The notes under the pieces were generated by a model, which made no database searches, was not told the origin of the DNA, and saw nothing but the letters and a program-made list of their open reading frames with translations. DNA of 64,000 nt from Paraburkholderia ribeironis. GTDB taxonomy: Bacteria > Pseudomonadota > Gammaproteobacteria > Burkholderiales > Burkholderiaceae. The number at the start of each line of letters is the position of its first letter. The stretch's first letter is position 1. Shown one piece after another: positions 56,415-64,000 of this stretch. The stretch spans positions 1 to 64,000 of the forward strand of contig NZ_CYGX02000008.1 of NCBI RefSeq assembly GCF_900019265.1, read 5' to 3'. The translations under genes and the position numbers were made by a program.

Positions 56415-57532
56415 AAGTCATGGTGGTGATGGGCACGCGGCCCGAGGTGATCAAGCTGGCGCCGGTCGTGCGGGCCTTGCGTGACGAGTTCGACACGATC
56501 GTTTGCGCGAGCGGGCAGCACAAGGACATGGCCGCGCAGGCGCTCGCGTTCTTCGGCATCGAGCCGGACATCACGCTCGACACGATGAGCCCGGGGCAAT
56601 CGCTGAATGCGTTGTCGTCGCGTCTGATCGCTGCGCTCGATCGGGCGATGGACGAAGTGCGTCCCGATTGGGTGATCGTGCAGGGCGATACGACGACAGC
56701 TTTTTGCGCGGGCTTCGCGGCGTTTCATCGCGGGATCCGGGTGGGCCACGTCGAAGCGGGACTGCGTACCGGCGATCTGTCGAGCCCGTTTCCCGAGGAA
56801 GCGAATCGAAGTCTGCTTGGCCGCATCGCCACGCTGCATTTCGCGCCGACCGAATCGGCGCGTCGCAGTTTGCTGAGCGAAGGCGTCGCGGCGCAAAAGA
56901 TCGTCGTGACGGGCAATACGGTGGTGGATGCGATTGCCGAGGTGCGCGAGAGCTGGCGCGTGAGCCCGCCGCAAAGTCCGCTGCCGCAATGGCACGGCGC
57001 GCAGAAGGAACATGTGCTCGTCACCTGTCACCGGCGCGAAAATTTCGGCGACGTGCTGCAGGAGATCTGCCGGGTGCTGCGCGATCTGTGTCAGCGTTAC
57101 AGCGCTTACCGGTGGGTGTTTCCGGTGCATCTGAATCCGGCCGTGCGCGGCCCCGTGCATCGCGAGCTGGACGGCATTGCGAACCTCGCACTGATCGAGC
57201 CGGTCGATTATCCGACCAGCCTGTATCTGATCAGCGGCAGCGCGGTCGTGGTCAGCGACTCCGGCGGCATTCAGGAAGAAGCGCCGACCTTTGGCGTGCC
57301 CGTGGTCGTGATGCGCAATCACACGGAACGCCGCGAAGGCGTCGATGCCGGTTTCGCGACGCTGGCCGGCCAGGCCGCGGCGAGTATCGAGAGCGCGGTG
57401 AGCGGCTGGCTCGACGATCCGGCGCGGCGCGCGGCGCTGCGCAATCGCGCGAATCCGTACGGCGATGGCCTGGCTTCCCAGCGTATCGTCGAGAGCCTGC
57501 AAGGCCGACCGGTCGAGGTGTTCATTGGTTGA
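56411..57532 (+). CDS. wecB: UDP-N-acetylglucosamine 2-epimerase (non-hydrolysing)
   Basis: This 373-aa protein has MGTRPEVIKLAPVVRAL (about 6-22), GDTTTAF, HVEAGLRTGD and SDSGGIQEEAPTFGVPVVVMRNHTERRE, the WecB pattern. It interconverts UDP-GlcNAc and UDP-ManNAc. The next glycosyltransferase starts inside its last codons. Confidence 0.96.
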   Translation: MKVMVVMGTRPEVIKLAPVVRALRDEFDTIVCASGQHKDMAAQALAFFGIEPDITLDTMSPGQSLNALSSRLIAALDRAMDEVRPDWVIVQGDTTTAFCAGFAAFHRGIRVGHVEAGLRTGDLSSPFPEEANRSLLGRIATLHFAPTESARRSLLSEGVAAQKIVVTGNTVVDAIAEVRESWRVSPPQSPLPQWHGAQKEHVLVTCHRRENFGDVLQEICRVLRDLCQRYSAYRWVFPVHLNPAVRGPVHRELDGIANLALIEPVDYPTSLYLISGSAVVVSDSGGIQEEAPTFGVPVVVMRNHTERREGVDAGFATLAGQAAASIESAVSGWLDDPARRAALRNRANPYGDGLASQRIVESLQGRPVEVFIG

Positions 57533-58772
57533 CGGCAAGAACACGGCGTTGGCCGCGCAGGACTGCATACTATTTTCGACCGCCGACTGGGACGAGCCCT
57601 ACTGGACCAACAAGCAGCACACGGCGAGCATTCTGGCCGCACGCGGCTGGCGGATTCTCTATGTGGAGAGCGTCGGCTTCCGCTCGCCGAAGGTCGGCAG
57701 CGGCCGCGACTGGGCGCGGTTGTGGCGCCGTTTGTGGCGCGGCGTGCAGTCGCTCGTGCTCGGCCCGCCGCGACGTGCGGAAAACGTTTGGGTGCTGTCG
57801 CCGCTGATGGTGCCGGCCGGCCATCACCTGCCGTTCGTGCGTGCGCTGAATCAGGCGCTGCTGCGCTATAAGGTGCAACGCTTCGCGAAGTCGCGACGCT
57901 TCAGTAAGCCGGTGGTCTGGACGTATCACCCATACATGCTTGACGCGATCGCAACGTTGCCGCGCGGGCCGCTCGTGTATCACTGCGTCGACGATATCGC
58001 GGAGATTCCCGGCGTCGACGTGGACGCGTTTCGCAGTGCGCAGCAGGCGCTGCTCGGGCAGTGCGAGGCGGTGTTTACGACCGCGCTGTCGCTGAAGGAA
58101 ACCTGTTTGCCGTTCAATCGCAACACGCATTTTTTCGGCAACGTGGTGGACGATGCGCACTTTGGCGAAGCGCGCGCCGAAGGACCGCTGCCTGCCGAGC
58201 TGGCCGCGATCCCCGAGCCACGGCTCATCTATCACGGCGTGCTGTCGGACTTCAAGGTGGACTTCCCGTTGTTGTTGCAGACCGCGCAGGCGCGGCCGCA
58301 CTGGCAATGGATCATTATCGGCGAGGAGCGCGAAGGGCAGCGCAGCGATCTGCTCGCGCAACTGGCGCGCTTGCCGAACGTGCATCTGCTCGGCTATCGC
58401 CCCTATCGAATCCTGCCGCAGTATTTGCGCGGCATGCAGGTCGGCGTGCTGCCGACGCTGCTGAACGACTACACCCGCTCGATGTTCCCGATGAAGTTTT
58501 ACGAATATCTCGCGGCCGGTTTGCCGGTCGTGTCGACCCCGCTCGACTTCGCGAAGGAGCCGCGTGCGGGTCTCGAAGTGGGCGGCGATACCGACGCGTT
58601 TATCACCGCGATCGAAAAGCAGCTTGCGCGCGGCAAGCTGAGCGCCGAGGAAGTGCGTGCGGCCGTGGGCGAGAACACGTGGGACGCGCGCCTGGACAAG
58701 ATGCTGGCGATCACGTTCCGTGGCCGTGCCGAGGGCAATGGCAGCCCGGCTTCGCTGGACGCGGTGGCGTGA
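57525..58772 (+). CDS. GT-B glycosyltransferase
   Basis: This 415-aa protein has the glycosyltransferase-1 C-terminal layout: LIYHGVLSDFKVDFPLL, VHLLGYRPYRILPQYL, then MKFYEYLAAGLPVVSTPL with the conserved EYLAAG loop. It transfers a sugar from a nucleotide donor to the growing lipid-linked chain. TTG at 57525 is the likely start, preceded by GAGG and overlapping the wecB stop; ATG at 57465 would be buried in wecB. Donor and acceptor are unknown. Confidence 0.82.
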   Translation: MVDGKNTALAAQDCILFSTADWDEPYWTNKQHTASILAARGWRILYVESVGFRSPKVGSGRDWARLWRRLWRGVQSLVLGPPRRAENVWVLSPLMVPAGHHLPFVRALNQALLRYKVQRFAKSRRFSKPVVWTYHPYMLDAIATLPRGPLVYHCVDDIAEIPGVDVDAFRSAQQALLGQCEAVFTTALSLKETCLPFNRNTHFFGNVVDDAHFGEARAEGPLPAELAAIPEPRLIYHGVLSDFKVDFPLLLQTAQARPHWQWIIIGEEREGQRSDLLAQLARLPNVHLLGYRPYRILPQYLRGMQVGVLPTLLNDYTRSMFPMKFYEYLAAGLPVVSTPLDFAKEPRAGLEVGGDTDAFITAIEKQLARGKLSAEEVRAAVGENTWDARLDKMLAITFRGRAEGNGSPASLDAVA

Positions 58773-58783
58773 GTGGCGCGAGC

Positions 58784-59914
58784 ATGAAAGTTCTGCACAT
58801 CTATCGCACGTATTTCCCCGACCCGCCCGGTGGGCTGCAGGAGGCGATCCGCCAGATCAGCCTGTCCACGCGCGCCTGCGGGGTCGATCCGCGGATTTTC
58901 ACGTTGTCGCCGAATCCGGTGCCGCGCGACATCCAGTTTCCCGAGGGCGTGGTGACACGTTCGCGGTCATGGGCGGCGCCGGCTTCCTGCGACCTCGGCG
59001 GCTTCGAGTCGCTGCGGCAGTATCGGGCCCAGGCCGAATGGGCCGACGTGCTGCATTTTCACTTTCCGTGGCCCTTTGCGGATGTGCTGCATCTGCTGGG
59101 GCGCGTGAAGAAGCCGGCCGTGATGACGTATCACTCCGACGTGGTGCGCCAGCGCGCGCTGGGCTACGTGTATGGACCGTTGATGCGCTCGACGTTGCGC
59201 TCGATGTCGGCGGTGGTCGCCACTTCGGCCGTCTATGCGCGCAGCAGCGCGGTGTTGACCGGCATGGTCGACGAGCAGCGACTGAAGGCGATACCGCTTG
59301 GCATCATCGACTATCGCGACGATCCGCAACTCGGGCGCTTCAGGCCGCAATGCATCGAGCGCCTCGGACTCGGCGACCGGCCGTACGTGCTGGCACTTGG
59401 CGTGCTGCGGTACTACAAGGGACTGCACACGTTGATCGAAGCGGCGCCGTCGATCGCTTCGAACATCGTCATCGCGGGTTCCGGGCCCGAGATGGAGCGG
59501 CTGACTGAATTGGCGAAGCAGGTAGGTGCGTCGAATGTCGTGTTCGCGGGGCAGGTGTCGCACGAGGAGAAGGTCGCGTTGCTGAGCGGCTGCCGCGCGT
59601 TGGCGATGCCATCGCACTTGCGCTCGGAGGCGTTCGGGATGGTGCTCGTCGAGGCCGAAATGTTCGGCAAGCCGATGGTCTGCTGTGAGGTCGGCTCGGG
59701 CACCTCGTATGTGAACGAGCATGGCGTGACCGGGTTCGTGGTCCCGCCTGAATCGCCAGCGCAGTTTGCGGCGGCGGTCAATCAACTGGTGCAGAACGAA
59801 CCGCTCGCGCTGAAAATGGGGGCGGCGGCGCGTGAGCGCTATGAGCGGCTGTTTTCCGGGCCGGCGTTGGGCAACGCGTATCGCGGACTGTATGAGGAGG
59901 TATTGGGGCTATAA
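58784..59914 (+). CDS. GT4-family glycosyltransferase
   Basis: This 376-aa protein has the GT4 pattern: HIYRTYFPDPPGGLQEA (N-terminal donor-side start), ALGVLRYYKGLHTLIEAAP, IAGSGPEMERL and SEAFGMVLVEAEMFGKPMV, with the EX7E-type segment. It is a retaining transferase adding a sugar, possibly rhamnose or mannose. A GTG start at 58769, overlapping the previous stop, would add five residues; ATG at 58784 is preferred. Confidence 0.9.
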   Translation: MKVLHIYRTYFPDPPGGLQEAIRQISLSTRACGVDPRIFTLSPNPVPRDIQFPEGVVTRSRSWAAPASCDLGGFESLRQYRAQAEWADVLHFHFPWPFADVLHLLGRVKKPAVMTYHSDVVRQRALGYVYGPLMRSTLRSMSAVVATSAVYARSSAVLTGMVDEQRLKAIPLGIIDYRDDPQLGRFRPQCIERLGLGDRPYVLALGVLRYYKGLHTLIEAAPSIASNIVIAGSGPEMERLTELAKQVGASNVVFAGQVSHEEKVALLSGCRALAMPSHLRSEAFGMVLVEAEMFGKPMVCCEVGSGTSYVNEHGVTGFVVPPESPAQFAAAVNQLVQNEPLALKMGAAARERYERLFSGPALGNAYRGLYEEVLGL

Positions 59915-60245
59915 AGCGGCCGGCGGGTGCGCTGGCGCGCGGTGTCGCGCATACTTCTTACACCCTGAAACAACTTGCAATAAATAGCGGGTAACGGCAT
60001 AGTTGGACTCATTTTTCCGGCCAGGCAAAGCGCCGGAAGCAATTTTCCAACGCTGTTTGCGCGCATCCGTACACGGCGGGGGCGTGTTCAATGCCTCTCC
60101 GAGCGCCGACGCTCATTTTGCGCATTGCGCTTTTCGCAATGCCGCACAAAATGTCGATCCTTGCCGATAAATGTTCTGCGCGAGGCTGGCGTTGCAGGTT
60201 CACGGAGCGTTGCGCTTAGGCCGATTTATTGCCAGGGGGCAGGTC
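59915..60245 (+). promoter_or_regulatory. spacer splitting the polysaccharide cluster
   Basis: This 331-bp spacer is markedly more AT-rich than its neighbours and separates the coupled glycosyltransferase set from the next one. It probably carries a promoter. No gene was recognised. Confidence 0.4.
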
Positions 60246-61271
60246 GTGTTTTTCCCGGTGTTTTTGTCCGTCGTATTTGTCGTTCGCGATCAGGCGCGAG
60301 AGCTCGAAGTCATGCTGAAGGATGCCGCCGCGGTCATGGGGACGCTCGTCAGCGACTACGAACTGATTGTCGTGGACAACGCGTCCGCGGACGACAGTGT
60401 CGCCGTACTCAAGCAACTGGCGAGCGAGCGCGGCTTGCCGAATCTGCAGGTATATGCGTTGACCAAGGAGGTCGATTCAGACACGGCCTCGTGGGTGGGG
60501 CTCGAGAATGCGCTCGGCGATTTCGTCGCGGTGGTCGACCCATTGGTCGACGACATCCGCTTCCTTCCGACCATGCTCGACAGGGCGGCAAGCGGCGCGG
60601 ACGTGGTCTTCGCCGACAACGAACAGAAGCCGGTGCAAAGCTGGGCGTACCGTACGTGCCTGAGCGCATTCAATGCGATGTACAAATGGTCCAACGGCGT
60701 GCACCTGGCCAAGGATGCGCCCCAGTACCGGCTGCTCAGCAAACGCGTGATCAATTTCATGCTGCAGCATCCGATGCCCGCGATGACTTACCGGTATCTG
60801 CCGGCCACTGGCGGCTTTGCGCGCGTGAACCTGACCTATAGTGTGCCGCCCAAGGCCGCGCATGCGAAGCACCTGTGGCATAGCATCGATCGCGGCATCC
60901 GCCTGCTCGTGTCGACCACGCGGGCGCCGATGCGGCTCGTGACCGCGCTGTCGCTATTCGGCGCGGTGTCGAACCTGATCTACTCGGCTTACGTGATCGC
61001 GATTGCGCTGCTGAAGGCGGATGTGGCGCCAGGTTGGGTGACGTTGTCGCTGCAACAGTCCGGCATGTTCTTTCTGATCTCGCTCGTGCTGCTGGTGCTC
61101 GGCGAGTACATTCTGCAGATGGCGCGGCTGAGCAACGAAGGTCCCCTATACCATGTCGCGCAGGAATTCACGAGCAGCGTGATGACGCGTCGTCAGAAAC
61201 TGAATATCGAAGACGTCAGATTGCCTGAGCCACATCGCGCGAACGTGAACGACTCGATGCATTCCTCCTGA
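60246..61271 (+). CDS. GT2-family glycosyltransferase with C-terminal membrane helices
   Basis: This 341-aa protein has the GT-A start PVFLSVVFVVRDQ, a DNASADDSV donor motif (about 44-52) and a DPLVDD metal-like site (about 100), then two predicted membrane helices (about 240-262 and 272-296). The layout resembles DPM1/GtrB-type enzymes that move a sugar from a nucleotide to undecaprenyl phosphate. GTG at 60246 has a strong AGGGGG site. FAD-oxidoreductase follows after 20 bp. Confidence 0.8.
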   Translation: MFFPVFLSVVFVVRDQARELEVMLKDAAAVMGTLVSDYELIVVDNASADDSVAVLKQLASERGLPNLQVYALTKEVDSDTASWVGLENALGDFVAVVDPLVDDIRFLPTMLDRAASGADVVFADNEQKPVQSWAYRTCLSAFNAMYKWSNGVHLAKDAPQYRLLSKRVINFMLQHPMPAMTYRYLPATGGFARVNLTYSVPPKAAHAKHLWHSIDRGIRLLVSTTRAPMRLVTALSLFGAVSNLIYSAYVIAIALLKADVAPGWVTLSLQQSGMFFLISLVLLVLGEYILQMARLSNEGPLYHVAQEFTSSVMTRRQKLNIEDVRLPEPHRANVNDSMHSS

Positions 61272-61291
61272 CTGAACGGGAGGATTGGCTC

Positions 61292-62431
61292 ATGCAAGAT
61301 GCTGTAGTCATCGGCGGCGGTTTCTACGGAACGGCGATCGCGATTTACCTCAAGAAGCAGCGCGGGCTGAAGACGGTGACGTTGATCGAACGTGAGCCGG
61401 CCTTGCTGGTGCGCGCTTCGTACAACAATCAGGCGCGCGTTCACAACGGCTATCACTATCCGCGCAGCTTCACGACGGCCTTTCGCAGTCGCGTCAATCT
61501 ACCTCGCTTCGTGCGCGACTTTCCCGACGCCGTAAAGCGCGACTTCACCAAGGTCTACGCGATCGCGCGGCGCAATTCCAAAGTGACGGCGCGGCAGTTC
61601 GAGCGGTTTTGCCGCGAGATCGGCGCGAGTCTCGAACCCGCTCCGCAGGCGATTCGCGATCTGTTCGAACCGCGCCTGATCGAGCAGGTGTTTCTGGTGG
61701 AGGAGTACGCGTTCGATTCAACCCGGCTCGCGGACTGGGCAAGGCGCGAACTCGCCGAACTCGACGTCGAGGTCAGGCTGAATACGCGAGTTGAGCGAAT
61801 TCACCGGCAGGGCGACGGTTTCGTGCTGGAGTGCGACGATGCGAACCGTTCGGCGTTGCACGCCCGATACGTTTTCAACTGCACGTATAGCGGTCTGAAC
61901 CAGTTCGCCGGCGACTTTCATGGCACGCAGACGAAATTGAAGCACGAGATCACCGAGATGGCGTTGGTCGAGACGCCACCGGAATTGCGCGGGCTTGGCG
62001 TGACCGTGATGGACGGCCCGTTCTTCTCGATGATGCCGTTTCCGGCTCGCGGCCTGCACACGCTCTCGCACGTGCGCTATACGCCGCATTCGAGCTGGAT
62101 GGATGCGCCGGGCGAAGACCCGTACAAAAGATTGCACGAGTATCAGCGCGACAGCCGCGTGGACCGCATGATGCGGGACGTCGGGCGCTACTTTCCGGCA
62201 GTTTATGATGCGCGTTACGTCGACTCGCTGTTCGAGGTCAAAACGGTCCTCGTGAAAAACGAAGGTGACGACGGTCGCCCGATATTGTTCGAGCAGTATC
62301 CGGCGTCGAATGGCCTCTATTCGATCCTGGGCGGCAAGATCGATAACATCTACGACGTGCTCGAGAAGCTGGACGCGGAGACCTTCGTTGCCACTTCGCA
62401 AACACACACGGTATTGGGAACAGGCAAATGA
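61292..62431 (+). CDS. DAO-type FAD-dependent oxidoreductase
   Basis: This 379-aa protein has the FAD dinucleotide motif VVIGGGFYGTAIAIYL (about 5-20) and a DAO-like fold with HNGYHYPRSF and YSILGGKIDN near the end. It would oxidise an amine or alcohol carbon. Its ATG has a GGGAGG-like site; its TGA overlaps the next gene (ATGA at 62428). In this setting it probably modifies a sugar nucleotide or lipid-linked sugar; no known family member fixes the substrate. Confidence 0.75.
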   Translation: MQDAVVIGGGFYGTAIAIYLKKQRGLKTVTLIEREPALLVRASYNNQARVHNGYHYPRSFTTAFRSRVNLPRFVRDFPDAVKRDFTKVYAIARRNSKVTARQFERFCREIGASLEPAPQAIRDLFEPRLIEQVFLVEEYAFDSTRLADWARRELAELDVEVRLNTRVERIHRQGDGFVLECDDANRSALHARYVFNCTYSGLNQFAGDFHGTQTKLKHEITEMALVETPPELRGLGVTVMDGPFFSMMPFPARGLHTLSHVRYTPHSSWMDAPGEDPYKRLHEYQRDSRVDRMMRDVGRYFPAVYDARYVDSLFEVKTVLVKNEGDDGRPILFEQYPASNGLYSILGGKIDNIYDVLEKLDAETFVATSQTHTVLGTGK

Positions 62432-63222
62432 ACGATGCATTGATTGGATATTCGGGGTTCGTAGGATCGACCCTGCTGAAGCAAAAGCATTTCGACGCGC
62501 AATTCCGCTCGACCAACATTGAACAGATCCGCGGGTCGTCGTTCGGTCTGGTGGTCGGCGCGGGTGCACCGGCGCAGAAGTGGATTGCGAACGCGCAACC
62601 CGAGGCGGACCGCGAGAAGATCGAAGGGTTGATCGCGCATCTGTCGACGGTGAAGTGCGATACGTTCGTCCTGATCAGCACGGTCGACGTGTTTCGCAAT
62701 CCGGTCGGCGTCGACGAGAACACGCCGGTGGACGAGCAAGGCTTGCATGCGTATGGCTTGCATCGGCGCCTGCTGGAGAAATTCGTCGAGACGCACTTTC
62801 CCAGCCATCTGATCGTCCGTCTGCCAGGGCTCGTTGGACCGGGACTTCGCAAGAACGTGATTTTCGATTTTCTGAACGGCAACAATCTTCATGCGATCGA
62901 TAGCCGCGGCTCCTTCCAGTTCTATCCGATGGTGAATCTCTGGCATGACATTCAGACTGCGCTCGCTGCGGGTCTGAAGCTCGTGCATCTGACCGCCGAG
63001 CCGATCACGGTGGCCGAAGTGTCGGAGGCGGGCTTCGGCAGACCGTTCGATCAGGCGACCGTGGCGCAACCCGCCAGCTACGACTTCCGCACCGTGCATG
63101 CGGGGCTGTTCGGCGCCACCGGCTCGTATCAATACAGCAAGCGGGAGACCATTCAGGCGGTCCGCGCGTATGCGCAATCCGAGCCGCTGAAGGCCGCTGC
63201 CGGATCGGCGGGGCACGCATGA
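62428..63222 (+). CDS. RmlD-like NAD(P)-binding sugar epimerase/reductase
   Basis: This 264-aa protein is a shortened Rossmann enzyme: GYSGFVGSTL (about 7-16), then LISTVDVFRNP and HAYGLHRRLLEKF, resembling RmlD-type reductases but with Tyr/Lys replaced or moved. It sits between an FAD oxidoreductase and a sugar-isomerase-like gene, both coupled, so all three probably act on one unusual sugar. Confidence 0.7.
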   Translation: MNDALIGYSGFVGSTLLKQKHFDAQFRSTNIEQIRGSSFGLVVGAGAPAQKWIANAQPEADREKIEGLIAHLSTVKCDTFVLISTVDVFRNPVGVDENTPVDEQGLHAYGLHRRLLEKFVETHFPSHLIVRLPGLVGPGLRKNVIFDFLNGNNLHAIDSRGSFQFYPMVNLWHDIQTALAAGLKLVHLTAEPITVAEVSEAGFGRPFDQATVAQPASYDFRTVHAGLFGATGSYQYSKRETIQAVRAYAQSEPLKAAAGSAGHA

Positions 63223-64000
63223 GAATCGCCATTTCGAACATTGCATGGGAAGTCGCCGACGATCAACACGTCGCGGACATTTTGCAACAGTATCGCGTCG
63301 ATGCAATCGACGTTGCGCCGGGCAAGTATTTTCCGGACCCGAAGACCGCCGAGGCGGCCGACATCGCACGCGTTCGCGGATGGTGGTCGGGGCGCGGTAT
63401 CGCCATCACCGGAATGCAGTCGCTGCTGTTCGGGACCACCGGGCTGAATGTGTTCGGCACGGCCGAATCTCAGCAGGCGATGCTCGAGCATTTGCGCGCG
63501 GTGTGCCGGGTCGGTGCGGGCCTGGGCGCACAACGGCTCGTATTCGGTTCACCGCGCAATCGCGATCGCACCGGACTCACCGATGATGCCGCGCACGATA
63601 TCGCGGTGACGTTCTTCCGCCGCGTCGGCGACATCGCTGCCGAGCAGGGGGTGTTCGTTTGCCTCGAACCCAATCCACCGTGCTATGGAGCGAACTTCAT
63701 GACCAATAGCCGCGATACTGCCACGGTCGTGTCGGCCGTTGCGCATCCTGCGATCCGCATGCAGCTTGACACGGGCGCGGTCACGATCAACGAAGAAAAC
63801 GTGCGCGATGTCGTGACGCAATACGCGCAGCTGATCGGCCATGTCCACGCGAGCGAACCCAATCTCGTCACGCTTGGCGAAGGCGGAACGAATCACCGCG
63901 CGGTCGCCGACGTATTGACCGAGCTGTTGCCGCAGCAGGTGGTGTCGATCGAAATGCTCGCACCGAAATCCGGCTCGGCCATGGACGCGGTTCGTCGTGC
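63219..64000 (+). CDS. sugar-phosphate isomerase/epimerase-like TIM barrel, partial at window edge
   Basis: The frame starts MRIAISNIAWEV at 63219 (ATGA overlap) and is open to the window end, about 260 aa so far. It has the AP-endonuclease-2 / xylose-isomerase-like barrel pattern: VCLEPNPPCYGANFMTN, MQLDTGAVTI and HVHASEPNLV with His/Glu/Asp metal ligands. Related enzymes isomerise or epimerise sugars or keto acids. It belongs to the coupled set with the FAD and Rossmann enzymes; the C terminus lies outside the window. Confidence 0.75.
   Translation, partial: MRIAISNIAWEVADDQHVADILQQYRVDAIDVAPGKYFPDPKTAEAADIARVRGWWSGRGIAITGMQSLLFGTTGLNVFGTAESQQAMLEHLRAVCRVGAGLGAQRLVFGSPRNRDRTGLTDDAAHDIAVTFFRRVGDIAAEQGVFVCLEPNPPCYGANFMTNSRDTATVVSAVAHPAIRMQLDTGAVTINEENVRDVVTQYAQLIGHVHASEPNLVTLGEGGTNHRAVADVLTELLPQQVVSIEMLAPKSGSAMDAVRR

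Overview
The window is high-GC DNA with dense, often overlapping genes and looks like a Burkholderiaceae chromosome, most likely Paraburkholderia or a close relative. The evidence is gene content and order: rubredoxin, yqgE, ruvX, pyrR, pyrB and an inactive pyrC in a row; a CIRCE-controlled groES-groEL operon; and a large ABC-exporter surface-polysaccharide cluster. This is judged by eye from protein motifs, with no database search. No rRNA, tRNA or CRISPR array was seen.

Positions 1-22,500 are accessory. They hold a small YciI/60-aa/DUF899 operon, a LysR regulator divergent from an SDR oxidoreductase, a secreted sugar-dehydrogenase-like propeller, and an amino-acid-type ABC importer followed by a C45 amidase/acyltransferase and an RpiR regulator. 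The importer ATPase is broken at a run of nine G. Next come an MltF-like lytic transglycosylase, a Vgb-like lyase, several small unknown proteins and a decayed PQQ-propeller gene. A five-gene redox operon (FrdB-like, FrdA-like, NuoF-like, an 88-aa protein, a di-iron ferritin-like protein) faces a DASS dicarboxylate transporter.

Positions 24,000-35,100 hold a complete glucose-type PTS in two genes (EIICBB' and an EIIA-EIIA-HPr-EI fusion), groES-groEL, cysC with a PAPS-type sulfotransferase, thiD and a divergent rubredoxin. Positions 35,400-43,000 hold a degenerate ChpA/Hpt-like protein and the yqgE-ruvX-pyrR-pyrB-pyrC' operon. This operon is interrupted between pyrR and pyrB by an IscB element: a structured upstream RNA region (probable omega-RNA), an iscB gene with all nuclease residues intact, and matching terminal hairpins. 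The iscB stop codon overlaps the pyrB start codon. Nine 10-bp tandem repeats sit between pyrB and pyrC'.

From 45,000 to the right edge lies a polysaccharide cluster. It has an RMD-like GDP-sugar reductase, rmlBACD for dTDP-L-rhamnose, manC for GDP-mannose, a Wzm/Wzt exporter with a short Wzt, a CapK-like adenylate-forming enzyme, a CE4-like deacetylase, wecB, three glycosyltransferases, and a coupled FAD-oxidoreductase / Rossmann epimerase / sugar-isomerase set cut by the window end. The genes together predict a rhamnose- and mannose-derived glycan exported by an ABC transporter.

The strongest leads for new biology are the IscB insertion inside the pyrimidine operon, the NADH-to-fumarate-type redox operon ending in a di-iron protein, and the terminal sugar-modification module of the polysaccharide cluster.
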